Below, piece after piece: positions 1 through 5,449 of a DNA stretch of 8,825 bases. The notes under the pieces were generated by a model. It ran no database searches, had not been told where the DNA came from, and saw only the letters and a list, made by a program, of their open reading frames with translations. The DNA lies in contig JAKAMV010000365.1 in the NCBI GenBank assembly GCA_021812735.1, positions 1 to 8,825 on the forward strand, read 5' to 3'. Both the position numbers and the translations under genes were made by a program. The stretch is from Chloroflexota bacterium. Its GTDB lineage: Bacteria; Chloroflexota; Limnocylindria; Limnocylindrales; CSP1-4. Position 1 is the stretch's first letter, and every line of letters begins with the position of its first letter.

Positions 1-68
1 CATGTCCCCACGACAAGCCACCGCCGGGCGACGGCCAGGCGGCCGAGGGCGGTGAAGAAGCGGTCCAT
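1..68 (-). CDS. MMPL/RND-family transporter, N-terminal fragment (cut by window edge)
   Basis: Only the first 22 codons are in the window. They read MDRFFTALGRLAVARRWLVV and onward: a short amphipathic N-terminus, then a basic Arg-Arg-Trp and the start of a hydrophobic segment. This pattern is typical of MMPL-family (actinobacterial RND-type) exporters, where it leads into the first transmembrane helix. The ATG at 66-68 is preceded on the minus strand by GAGGT about six bases upstream, which supports the start. MMPL proteins export lipids, drugs or other hydrophobic compounds across the inner membrane, but the substrate cannot be told from this fragment. The call rests on the N-terminal pattern alone, so another membrane protein is possible. 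It reads away from the transposase remnant on its right. Confidence 0.6.
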   Translation of the reverse strand, partial: MDRFFTALGRLAVARRWLVVGT

Positions 69-165
69 GGTCACACCTCGGGAGAGTGCAATGCGGTGGC
101 GGCCGGCGCCTCGCCGGCCGCGGCGGTCCGGGCGTGGCCCGGCGGCAATGGCTCCCGCGCGACTA

Positions 166-196
166 GGTATAGAACTGACGGACGTCGTGTACACAA
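166..196 (-). promoter_or_regulatory. Possible promoter for the left-edge transporter
   Basis: On the minus strand TTGTGT (plus 191-196) lies 19 bases before TATACC (plus 166-171), about 100 bases upstream of the transporter ATG. Both hexamers match the housekeeping consensus only partly and the spacer is long. The region also contains the palindrome GTGTACAC (187-194), which could be an operator or part of the insertion-sequence end. Weak call. Confidence 0.2.
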
Positions 197-223
197 TCGG
201 GCCTCCGGGAGTGAGGAGGACCG

Positions 224-433
224 ATGACCGACCGAGAGCTCGACCGGCGAGCCGCGCACCGCCTAGCGGTGATCCGCCACGCGCAGGAGGTGACCGGCAA
301 CGTCAGCAAGACGTGCCGCTACTACGGGATCACGCGGCAGGCCTACTACAAGTGGCTGCGCCGGTACGAGGCCGGCGGGGTCGAGCAGGCGGTCGGCTGT
401 GATGTGGCATGGCATCGGCATGTCCCTGGCTGA
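224..433 (+). pseudogene. IS481-like transposase, N-terminal remnant
   Basis: The 69-residue frame starts at an ATG preceded by GAGGAGG (213-219). Residues 1-55 are the helix-turn-helix end of an IS481/IS3-type transposase: HAQEVTGNVSKTCRYYGITR is the DNA-binding helix pair, followed by QAYYKWLRRYEAGGVE. In intact relatives this last motif continues into a Gly-Leu-Arg-Asp-Arg-Ser segment and then a DDE integrase core of about 250 residues. Here the sequence leaves the family right after GGVE (near 384) and stops at 433. No DDE core is visible downstream in any frame I read. It is a dead fragment, left by deletion or recombination between the transporter and the PRC-barrel gene. A free-standing HTH regulator is possible, but the match to the transposase start is better. 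Confidence 0.7.
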
Positions 434-448
434 CTGATTGGTCAGTCA
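431..448. promoter_or_regulatory. TetR-type operator palindrome
   Basis: TGACTGATTGGTCAGTCA is a perfect inverted repeat: a 7-bp arm, the 4-base spacer TTGG, and a 7-bp arm. Size and base pattern resemble operators of TetR-family repressors, which commonly control exporters. Its first three bases are the stop codon of the truncated transposase frame. No TetR gene is in the window. The nearest exporter is the left-edge transporter, about 360 bases away with the remnant between. From here to 639 I see no supported gene. Confidence 0.45.
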
Positions 449-639
449 CAAGCCTGCAGACGACGCGTGAGCTGGCCGTTAGACACGCCTGAAACGTCGA
501 TGAGGAAGCCCGTCGAGCGCCGAGCGCTGGAGCGCGCCCCGATGAGGCCAACCGCGCCGTGTCGCGCACATCGCGCGAGGCAGGGGTCGGACTCGCCGAT
601 CGGGCCAGTCCTCTCGCCCAGCGACTACCGATGTGGCGC

Positions 640-1110
640 CTACCGGAGCCGGTTCCACCGCCTCGTGCTCGGCCAGCTCGAGATCCAGGGGGCGACCCAC
701 ACGGCGTCCTCGTACGCGAAGGGCGGGTACGGGTCGAGGAAGGACCGCGCGTCGCCGTCGACAGGGCCAGGGTCCTTGCTGGCCGGCTCGACGACCCGCT
801 CGAGGGTCGGTCTGATGAAGACGTCGTCCTTCGTGATCCGCTCGATCGCCTCGACCGGCACGAACGACCTGGCTTCGTCGAGGTGGAGCCATCCCCCGGA
901 CGCGATCTCGAGGAACCGAACTCTCCCCACGGCATCGTCGACGAGGAGGTGCTCGATGCGGCCGACCTTCTGGCCGGTCGGGTTCCTGACGACCCGTCCG
1001 CGAAGGTCCTCCTGGTCGCGGGAGAGGGTCCTTCCCGCGTTTCGCAGGCGGCTCAGGGTCGGAGGCGGCAGCCGCCGATCGGTCCTGGTGATGTGGTTGT
1101 TGGGATTCAT
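640..1110 (-). CDS. PRC-barrel domain protein
   Basis: This is a 156-residue soluble protein. Residues about 27-90 form a PRC-barrel: DLRGRVVRNPTGQKVGRIEH, then a VDD turn, a strand with RFLEIASGGWLHLDEA, and FVPVEAIERITKDDVFI. PRC-barrels are small beta-barrels found in RNA-processing and photosynthetic proteins and in many stand-alone stress proteins of unknown role. The first 26 residues are polar and basic. The last 50 are a proline- and aromatic-rich tail (FLDPYPPFAYEDAVW) with no family I recognise. The start at 1108-1110 is chosen because GGAGG sits eight bases upstream on the minus strand. The frame stays open to 1332, but that extension is low-complexity Arg/Gly/Pro and looks untranslated. 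No signal peptide or membrane segment is seen. It stands alone with no operon partner, and its role is unknown. Confidence 0.8.
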   Translation of the reverse strand: MNPNNHITRTDRRLPPPTLSRLRNAGRTLSRDQEDLRGRVVRNPTGQKVGRIEHLLVDDAVGRVRFLEIASGGWLHLDEARSFVPVEAIERITKDDVFIRPTLERVVEPASKDPGPVDGDARSFLDPYPPFAYEDAVWVAPWISSWPSTRRWNRLR

Positions 1111-1698
1111 GGCACGGCCTCCGCCTCGTGTTGTCCGATTCGTCCTTGACACGATCCTGCCCCTTCGGGGTGAGCCCCCCGTGATCCTGGGCTGAGCGGC
1201 AGGTGAGGAGATTCGCCATGCCGGCCCGCGTTGCATGGGGGTGTTGGTCCGGAGGCCGTCAGCAGGTGCGAGCCCGAAGCCGTGCCCGCCGGCCGCATCG
1301 GCTGACGAATGTGCAGACGGCCCGTGTCGCACACCCCCTCATGAGGACCCGAGCGGTGGGCGTCATGAAGTTCGGCTGGTCCCGGTCTGCGGGATAGAGA
1401 TTCGCCGCGAGGATGCGGCCGCGACCACCGGCCGCGAGTAGGCTGACCCGCTGCTTCTCCCGACCGCTACTTCTGCAGCCAGGCCTGCCACGACACTGTC
1501 ATCAGGGATCCCAATCCCCACGGCATCCCGCCGCGGGCTACGCCGACACGGCAGGCCCGGCCACTGGTCGGCATCGGGGTCGCGGAGGCTCAGCCGGACC
1601 GCCGGGCGGTGCACGTCTCAGCGCAGCTTCACCTCGGGCTAAGACTCCGGTGCAACGATCCCGGCAGCCCAAAGCGGAGCCGTGGAGGTGCGCGGGAT
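1111..1698. other. 588-base stretch without an intact gene
   Basis: This stretch lies between the divergent PRC-barrel (minus) and YHS (plus) genes. It holds a small CCCC-TTC-GGGG hairpin near 1160-1170, the palindrome CCTCATGAGG at 1337-1346, and the broken YHS domain at 1376-1503. A frame at 1218-1397 has a Shine-Dalgarno-like GAGGAG before its ATG, but its product matches nothing I know and looks like GC-rich noise. The plus frame that carries the intact YHS gene is open all the way back to 1447. Confidence 0.6.
1376..1503 (+). pseudogene. Frameshifted YHS domain, degraded copy
   Basis: In one frame 1376-1438 reads LVPVCGIEIRREDAAATTGR, which matches the start of a YHS metal-binding domain (normally DPVCGMEI). 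It then hits TAG at 1439-1441. In the next frame 1462-1503 reads DRYFCSQACHDTV, the matching second half with its Phe-Cys...Cys pattern. The two halves together contain all the conserved cysteines of the family. The distance between the first Cys (1388) and the Phe-Cys cysteine (1474) is 86 bases, against 69 in the intact YHS gene downstream, so the break involves about 17 extra bases as well as the frame change. The Asp before PVCG is also missing. The second half is in frame with, and open into, the intact YHS gene at 1699. The simplest reading is a tandem YHS duplication whose first copy has decayed. A sequencing error is less likely, because more than one change is needed. Confidence 0.6.
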
Positions 1699-1935
1699 AT
1701 GGTGGACCTGCTCCTGGACCCAGTCTGCGGGATGGAGATCGAGTCCGGCGAGGCGGTCGCGAGTGCCGTGACCGAGGGGCGGCGCTTCCACTTCTGCTGC
1801 CCGCGCTGCTACGCCGCCTTCCTCGACACGCCGCATCGCTACGTCGGCTGGCCGGGTGAGCCGGTGCGGCCGGTCCCCGTGGCGGCCGCCCCGCCCACGA
1901 GCTCGCGCCTCGGGCGCTGTCCGTTCGCTTCCTGA
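1699..1935 (+). CDS. Small YHS-domain protein (predicted metal binding)
   Basis: The product has 78 residues. Residues about 5-50 are a YHS domain: LLDPVCGMEIESGEAVASAV, then RRFHFCCPRCYAAF and DTPHRYVG. Four cysteines (one in PVCGM, three in HFCCPRC) and nearby His residues are the probable metal ligands. YHS domains occur as stand-alone proteins and at the ends of copper and heavy-metal P-type ATPases, where they are thought to bind or deliver metal ions. The last 28 residues are Pro/Ala-rich and probably disordered. The ATG at 1699 has GGAGGT at 1684-1689, nine bases upstream, and the homology begins just after it, so it is preferred over the GTG at 1609. No signal peptide is seen, so the protein is probably cytoplasmic. 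It converges on the cupredoxin operon. Confidence 0.8.
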   Translation: MVDLLLDPVCGMEIESGEAVASAVTEGRRFHFCCPRCYAAFLDTPHRYVGWPGEPVRPVPVAAAPPTSSRLGRCPFAS

Positions 1936-1951
1936 GGATGCCCGGCGCCGT

Positions 1952-1973
1952 GCGGTCCGGCCTCAAGGACCGC
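1952..1973. terminator. Hairpin between convergent genes, possible bidirectional terminator
   Basis: GCGGTCC (1952-1958) and GGACCGC (1967-1973) form a perfect 7-bp stem with the 8-base loop GGCCTCAA. It lies 16 bases after the YHS stop and about 73 bases after the end of the His-rich gene on the other strand. There is no T-run on either side, so Rho-independent termination is uncertain. Position and symmetry are the only support. Confidence 0.35.
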
Positions 1974-2046
1974 GGCGGGTCACGCCAGGCGGGCGCGCCC
2001 CGAAAAGCCCGTGCCGCCGATCGGCGACTTGCCTGCGGGCGCCGTG

Positions 2047-2349
2047 TCAGTGGCAGCCGCCGCTGTGCTTCGTCGGAGCGTCGACCTCGCTCACGGGCGC
2101 CTGGCCAGGGTCGGCCGACGCATTCTCGCCCGCGTGCCCCGCATGCCCTCCGTGGTCGCCATGCGCTCCGTGGCCGAAGAGGTGCATGCCGATCATGCCC
2201 CCGAACAGCCCGATCGTCAGCAGGGACTCCGGCGTCAGGACGCCGAGGTAGAGGAGCGCCGCAGCGACGGCGGCCGCCGCGATCGCCGGGAGCAGCCACC
2301 GCGGCCGGCTCCCGGACCGATGGGCCGTGTCGTCGGCGTTGGTGATCAT
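2047..2349 (-). CDS. His-rich small membrane protein (DUF2933-like)
   Basis: The product has 100 residues. Residues 1-16 are polar and basic. Residues about 18-36 form one membrane helix (WLLPAIAAAAVAAALLYLG), and a second hydrophobic stretch, LLTIGLFGGMIGMHLF, covers about 43-58. A His/Gly-rich cluster follows (HGAHGDHGGHAGHAG, residues 60-74), and the chain ends KHSGGCH. This helix-plus-histidine-tail layout resembles DUF2933 proteins, which are often found in copper and other metal clusters. The His cluster and C-terminal Cys-His are plausible metal ligands (inference). The ATG overlaps the Lgt stop in an ATGA arrangement, showing translational coupling as the last gene of the operon. The frame remains open upstream inside Lgt, but that part is only Lgt read out of frame. 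Confidence 0.7.
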   Translation of the reverse strand: MITNADDTAHRSGSRPRWLLPAIAAAAVAAALLYLGVLTPESLLTIGLFGGMIGMHLFGHGAHGDHGGHAGHAGENASADPGQAPVSEVDAPTKHSGGCH

Positions 2350-3161
2350 GCGGTTGCCTCCAAGCGCGCTGAGGGGGAGTTGACGAGACGGGCGCGACGC
2401 CTCGCCAAGACGGCGAGGCCGATCCCGGCGATGCCGATCGCGATCCCGATCAGCTGCGCCGTCTTGAGGCCGAGCAGGACGCTCGGCTCGTCGCGCAGGA
2501 AGAACAGCACGAAGCGGATGGACGCCAGCCCGACGAGGTAGGCGGCGGCCAAGGCGCCCGGCACCATGAACGGTTGGCGGCGGAGGGTCCAGAGCACGAC
2601 GAACAGGCCGAGCAGCGCGATCGCCTCGTAGGCCTGGGTCGGGTGGAGGGGCGTGCCCAGCGGCGCCATCGCCGCCGGGTTCCGGTAGATCACGGCCCAC
2701 GGGACCGTCGTCGGGATGCCGGCGGAGTCGCCGCCGATGAGGCACCCGACGTGGCCGATCGCCTGGCCGACGGCTGCGGCTGGCGCCGCTACGTCGAGGG
2801 CGCTCATCCAGCCGACGCCACGCCGAGGCGCGAATACGACCAGAGCCGACGCCCCGGCCACCAGGCCGCCGTAGAACGACAGCCCGCCGGTCCACACCAT
2901 GAGGAGGTGGACGGGGTGCGCGGCGAGGTCGGGAAGGCCGTTCTGCAGGACGTAGAGCAGCCGCCCGCCGGCGAGGGACGCCACGGCAACCCAGAGCACG
3001 GCGTCGGCGACGACTCCCGTCGGCATCCTCCGGCGGCGGGCCTCGTGGTCGGCGACCGCATAGGCGACGAGCATCGCGAGGACGAGCGTCAGGCCGTACC
3101 AGCGGAGGTCCACACCCGCGATCCGGAACGCGACCGGGTCGATGTCGATGACGAAGGGCAC
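2346..3161 (-). CDS. lgt: Prolipoprotein diacylglyceryl transferase family protein, divergent
   Basis: The 271-residue polytopic membrane protein is close to the usual Lgt length. Family landmarks run in order: RWYGL (20-24), GGRLLYVLQN (65-74), GGLSFYGGLVAG (92-103), GHVGCLIGGDSAG (136-148), HPTQAYEA (173-180) and SIRFVLFFLRDE (214-225). Lgt moves diacylglycerol from phosphatidylglycerol onto the lipobox cysteine of preprolipoproteins. Compared from memory with E. coli Lgt, several important positions differ: His137 replaces the central Arg, Cys140 replaces Asn, Asp145 replaces Glu, Tyr97 replaces the active-site His and Phe220 replaces the C-terminal Glu. It may therefore be a specialised paralogue rather than the housekeeping enzyme. 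The start is the GTG at 3159-3161. Its Shine-Dalgarno sequence (TGAGG) overlaps the stop codon of the cupredoxin gene nine bases upstream, and its own stop overlaps the next start by four bases, so it sits inside a tight operon. Confidence 0.85.
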   Translation of the reverse strand: MPFVIDIDPVAFRIAGVDLRWYGLTLVLAMLVAYAVADHEARRRRMPTGVVADAVLWVAVASLAGGRLLYVLQNGLPDLAAHPVHLLMVWTGGLSFYGGLVAGASALVVFAPRRGVGWMSALDVAAPAAAVGQAIGHVGCLIGGDSAGIPTTVPWAVIYRNPAAMAPLGTPLHPTQAYEAIALLGLFVVLWTLRRQPFMVPGALAAAYLVGLASIRFVLFFLRDEPSVLLGLKTAQLIGIAIGIAGIGLAVLARRRARLVNSPSARLEATA

Positions 3162-3170
3162 CGGTTGGCC

Positions 3171-3683
3171 TCAGCGGCGTTCGGCGGCGTGGCGCGGCGC
3201 CGCAGCAGTCCGGAGGACGGTCAGCGCCGTCACCAGGCTCGCGAGAGCCGCGGCGAGCCAGGTCGCCAGTACTGGTGCGTCAGCGAGGACCGACGCACCC
3301 AGCAGGAGGACGAGTGCCGAGAGGAGGATCGCCCAGGGCCAGGGACCGCGGCCGCCACCGCCCCTGTGGTGGCCGGAACCCGCGCGGCGGACGATGCGCC
3401 CGCGGTAGCGGCCCATGCCGCACGTGAACCGGACCTCCCCCGGCCCCGCCGCGGGGAGGTCGACCACGGTGGTCGCGCCCGGCGCCAGGTGCCTGACGAG
3501 GCGCGGCTCCGAGAACACGACGCGGTCCGAGCACTCGTGGGTGTCCACCCTGTGGAACACGAGCCGGATCGGCGTGTCGGCCGCCACCTCGACCACGCTG
3601 GGGTGGTACCCATTGGCGACCAGGATCTCGACCGTCTGCGCGTCCTCAACCGACCGCATGCCGCGACCGCCGGTCACCGCCAT
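3171..3683 (-). CDS. Cupredoxin-domain membrane protein
   Basis: The product has 170 residues. Residues about 16-98 form a cupredoxin-like domain: QTVEILVANGYHPSVVEVAA, then LVFHRVDTHECSD, FSEPRLVRHLAPGATT and EVRFTCGMGRYRGRIV. Cys51, Cys88 and Met90 sit where related proteins place likely copper ligands. Many relatives have CGM-x-Met-x-x-G, and here the second Met is Arg92. Two membrane helices follow (about 117-134 and 139-158), and the tail is basic. There is no signal peptide or N-terminal anchor, although the domain would be expected outside the membrane. The helix that relatives carry at the N-terminus is instead encoded in the overlapping upstream frame. A GGAG about eight bases before the ATG supports independent initiation; a single-base frameshift splitting one original gene is the main alternative. 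It is the second gene of the operon, just ahead of the Lgt gene. Confidence 0.75.
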   Translation of the reverse strand: MAVTGGRGMRSVEDAQTVEILVANGYHPSVVEVAADTPIRLVFHRVDTHECSDRVVFSEPRLVRHLAPGATTVVDLPAAGPGEVRFTCGMGRYRGRIVRRAGSGHHRGGGGRGPWPWAILLSALVLLLGASVLADAPVLATWLAAALASLVTALTVLRTAAAPRHAAERR

Positions 3684-3868
3684 GCGACGGCTCCGAACCC
3701 CGCGAGGAGGATCACCGCGAGCAGCACGACCACCAGCCAGGTCGCCGGGTGTGTCATGACGCCCACAGCTGCCCCCGCGCACGACCTGGTCGCCGCGCCG
3801 CCCGCCACGACCAGGTCGAGGAGGACGAGCGCGCCGACGGCGATGAGCAGGTAGCCGAGGATGTCCAC
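3674..3868 (-). CDS. Small two-helix membrane protein, overlaps cupredoxin gene
   Basis: The product has 64 residues from the GTG at 3866-3868. Helix one is DILGYLLIAVGALVLLDLVV (2-21), then a short Gly/Ala linker with one Cys. Helix two is TWLVVVLLAVILLAGFGAVA (43-62), followed by Trp-Arg and the stop. I recognise no named family. Helix one resembles short membrane proteins seen near such clusters. Helix two looks like the N-terminal anchor that cupredoxin proteins normally carry. The stop lies 10 bases inside the next gene (ATGGCGGTGA overlap). No convincing Shine-Dalgarno sequence precedes the GTG. An internal ATG at 3755-3757 (MTHPATW) would give a 27-residue single-helix product, or the anchor of a restored cupredoxin gene. 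It opens the four-gene operon. Confidence 0.55.
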   Translation of the reverse strand: MDILGYLLIAVGALVLLDLVVAGGAATRSCAGAAVGVMTHPATWLVVVLLAVILLAGFGAVAWR

Positions 3869-3890
3869 GGCCGTCACGTTCGTCTGGCCA

Positions 3891-3907
3891 GATGAACGCG
3901 GGATGAG
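3891..3907 (-). promoter_or_regulatory. 11-bp direct repeat upstream of the cupredoxin operon
   Basis: Read on the minus strand this is CTCATCCCGCGTTCATC: two TCATC units exactly 11 bp apart, about one helical turn. The layout matches sites bound by OmpR/PhoB-family regulators, such as the 11-nt repeat units of PHO boxes. A near-copy with the same spacing lies at 8425-8441. It sits only 22-38 bases before the GTG of the first operon gene, so either it is a repressor site or the true start is downstream. Confidence 0.4.
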
Positions 3908-3921
3908 GCGCTGGTAATGCC

Positions 3922-3981
3922 CGGCTGAGAATGCCGGCGGCCCGGCCCAGTTAAGGCTTGCCTCGGGCGCGCGGCTGAGAA
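3922..3981. repeat. Two identical 10-mers 50 bp apart
   Basis: CGGCTGAGAA occurs at 3922-3931 and again at 3972-3981, both in the 167-base gap between the cystathionine enzyme gene and the cupredoxin operon. On the operon's strand it reads TTCTCAGCCG. The spacing is close to five helical turns. It could be a paired regulator site or chance; no clear -35/-10 pair is seen with it. Confidence 0.3.
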
Positions 3982-4035
3982 CCTCGCTGGGTCGCCGCTG
4001 AGGCCGGCGAGAGCGGATCCGGGGGCCCGGTCGGC

Positions 4036-5277
4036 TCAGGCGCGATCCAGGGCGCTGGCGATGTCCCGGAGCAGGTCGTCGGGCGACTCGACCCCCACCG
4101 ACAGCCGCACCAGCGCCGGGTCGATCGCCAGCGACGAGGCGGCCACCGACATGTGGGTCATCGCGGCCGGGAGCTCGACCAGGGACTCGACCCCTCCGAG
4201 CGACTCGGCGAGCGTGAACAGGCGGGTCCCCTCGCAGAAAGCAGTCGCCCGTTCGGGCGCAGACCTGCCCGCACGACCGCCGGAGGCGGGGATGAACGAG
4301 ATCATCCCCCCGAAGGCTGGCTCGCCGGTCTCCGCGTGGCGCATCTGGCGCGCCGCAATGGCGGCGCCCGGGTGCGCGTGCGGCCCGTCGCGCAGGCCCG
4401 GGTAGCTGACCCACGCCACGTCCGCGCGTCGCGCCAACAGCTCCGCCACCAGATTGGCGTTCGCGGAATGCCGGGCCATCCGGAGCGGCAAGGTTCGGAG
4501 GCCGCGCAGGACGAGGAAGCAGTCAAGCGGCCCGGGCACGGCGCCCATGGCATTCTGGATGAACCGGAGGCGATCAGCGAGGCCGTCGTCGCTCACCACG
4601 ACGACCCCCAAGACGGTGTCGGAGTGGCCCCCGAGGTACTTCGTGGCCGAGTGGAGGACGATGTCCGCGCCGAGCTCCAGCGGGCGCTGGAGCGCCGGCG
4701 AGGCGAACGTGTTGTCGACGACGAGAAGCGGTCGGTCTTCTCGCGAGCCCGAGTCGCGGACGAGCGAGGAAACCGCGGAGATGTCGACCACCTTGAGTAG
4801 CGGGTTGGACGGCGTCTCGACCCACACGAGCCGCGTCCGGCCTTGCCTCGCTCCCAGAACGGCCTCCACGGCGCCGCCCGCGAGGTCGACATACCGCGCG
4901 GTCGCGGCGCCGCTGGCCCTGTGCACGCGCTCGAGGTATCGGAACGTTCCGCCGTAGACGTCGTCGCCCACGAGGATCTCGCTGCCTGGCCCCGCGAGCT
5001 GGGCGATGGCCGCGGTGGCCGCGGAGCCGGACGCGAACGCGATCCCGTGGCGCCCGCCCTCGAGGTCCGCGACGGCGCGCTCGAGGCGTTCGCGCGTGGG
5101 GTTCTGGGACCTCGCATACTCGTATCCCCGCCGCGGCCGGCCGACGCCGTCCTGGGCGTAGGTCGAGGTCTGGTAGATCGGCGGGGAGACGGCCCCCGTG
5201 ACCTCGTCTGGCTCTGCTCCGGCGCGCACCGCGCGCGTCGCGAAGGCATGCCCATTTCCGCGGCTTTGCGTGTCCAT
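4036..5277 (-). CDS. Cystathionine gamma-synthase/lyase family PLP enzyme
   Basis: The 413-residue protein has the full length of the Cys/Met-metabolism PLP family. Landmarks in order are the N-terminal SPPIYQTSTY (31-40), YEYARSQNPTRERLE (52-66) with the phosphate-contacting Tyr and Arg, SGSAATAA (83-90), ETPSNPLLKVVDI (154-166), VDNTFASP (187-194), and the PLP-binding lysine Lys213 in HSATKYLGGHSD. LAESLGGVESL (356-366) is followed by the C-terminal MTH and LSVGVE. These enzymes act on cystathionine or O-acyl-homoserine, making cystathionine or releasing cysteine and sometimes hydrogen sulfide. Glu358 in AESLGG is typical of the synthase/lyase group, but the two cannot be separated from sequence alone. 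The ATG at 5275-5277 has AGGGA five bases upstream. It lies between the two-component genes and the cupredoxin operon on the same strand, with gaps of 172 and 167 bases, so it may have its own promoter. Confidence 0.92.
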   Translation of the reverse strand: MDTQSRGNGHAFATRAVRAGAEPDEVTGAVSPPIYQTSTYAQDGVGRPRRGYEYARSQNPTRERLERAVADLEGGRHGIAFASGSAATAAIAQLAGPGSEILVGDDVYGGTFRYLERVHRASGAATARYVDLAGGAVEAVLGARQGRTRLVWVETPSNPLLKVVDISAVSSLVRDSGSREDRPLLVVDNTFASPALQRPLELGADIVLHSATKYLGGHSDTVLGVVVVSDDGLADRLRFIQNAMGAVPGPLDCFLVLRGLRTLPLRMARHSANANLVAELLARRADVAWVSYPGLRDGPHAHPGAAIAARQMRHAETGEPAFGGMISFIPASGGRAGRSAPERATAFCEGTRLFTLAESLGGVESLVELPAAMTHMSVAASSLAIDPALVRLSVGVESPDDLLRDIASALDRA

Positions 5278-5449
5278 GCGTTCCCTGCCATCAAGTCTGG
5301 TGATCGGTCGCGAGACGACGGACCCTCACAGCGACTCGGCGGGAGGGGCCGATCTCGACGTTCCGGAGGATGCCCTCGCTACTGGGCAAGATTCGGGCCT
5401 GGCCAACACTCGGTCAAGCGAGCGGGGGCTGCGTCCGCCGAGCGCACGA

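Noticed and set aside
450..639. Possible C-terminal gene fragment on the minus strand ending next to the TetR-like palindrome
   Set aside because: One frame reads GFLIDVSGVSNGQLTRRLQ before a stop, but nothing upstream continues it convincingly and no family is recognisable.
479..1219. 246-codon minus-strand frame over the PRC-barrel gene
   Set aside because: It overlaps the PRC-barrel gene in another frame, has no domain, and its composition is typical of out-of-frame GC-rich DNA.
1218..1397. Short plus-strand frame with a Shine-Dalgarno-like GAGGAG
   Set aside because: The product is Arg-rich with no homology I recognise, and it overlaps the degraded YHS domain in another frame.
1538..2299. 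253-codon minus-strand frame opposite the YHS gene
   Set aside because: It covers the YHS gene antisense and the His-rich gene out of frame. The product is Arg/Pro/Ala-rich noise.
2350..2895. N-terminal extension of the His-rich protein into the Lgt gene
   Set aside because: The extension is Lgt read out of frame. The ATG overlapping the Lgt stop and the membrane helix right after it fit a 100-residue protein.
2574..3854. 426-codon open frame on the plus strand
   Set aside because: It lies antisense to the Lgt and cupredoxin genes, its product is low-complexity Arg/Asp/Pro/His with no motif, and such frames are expected opposite GC-rich genes.
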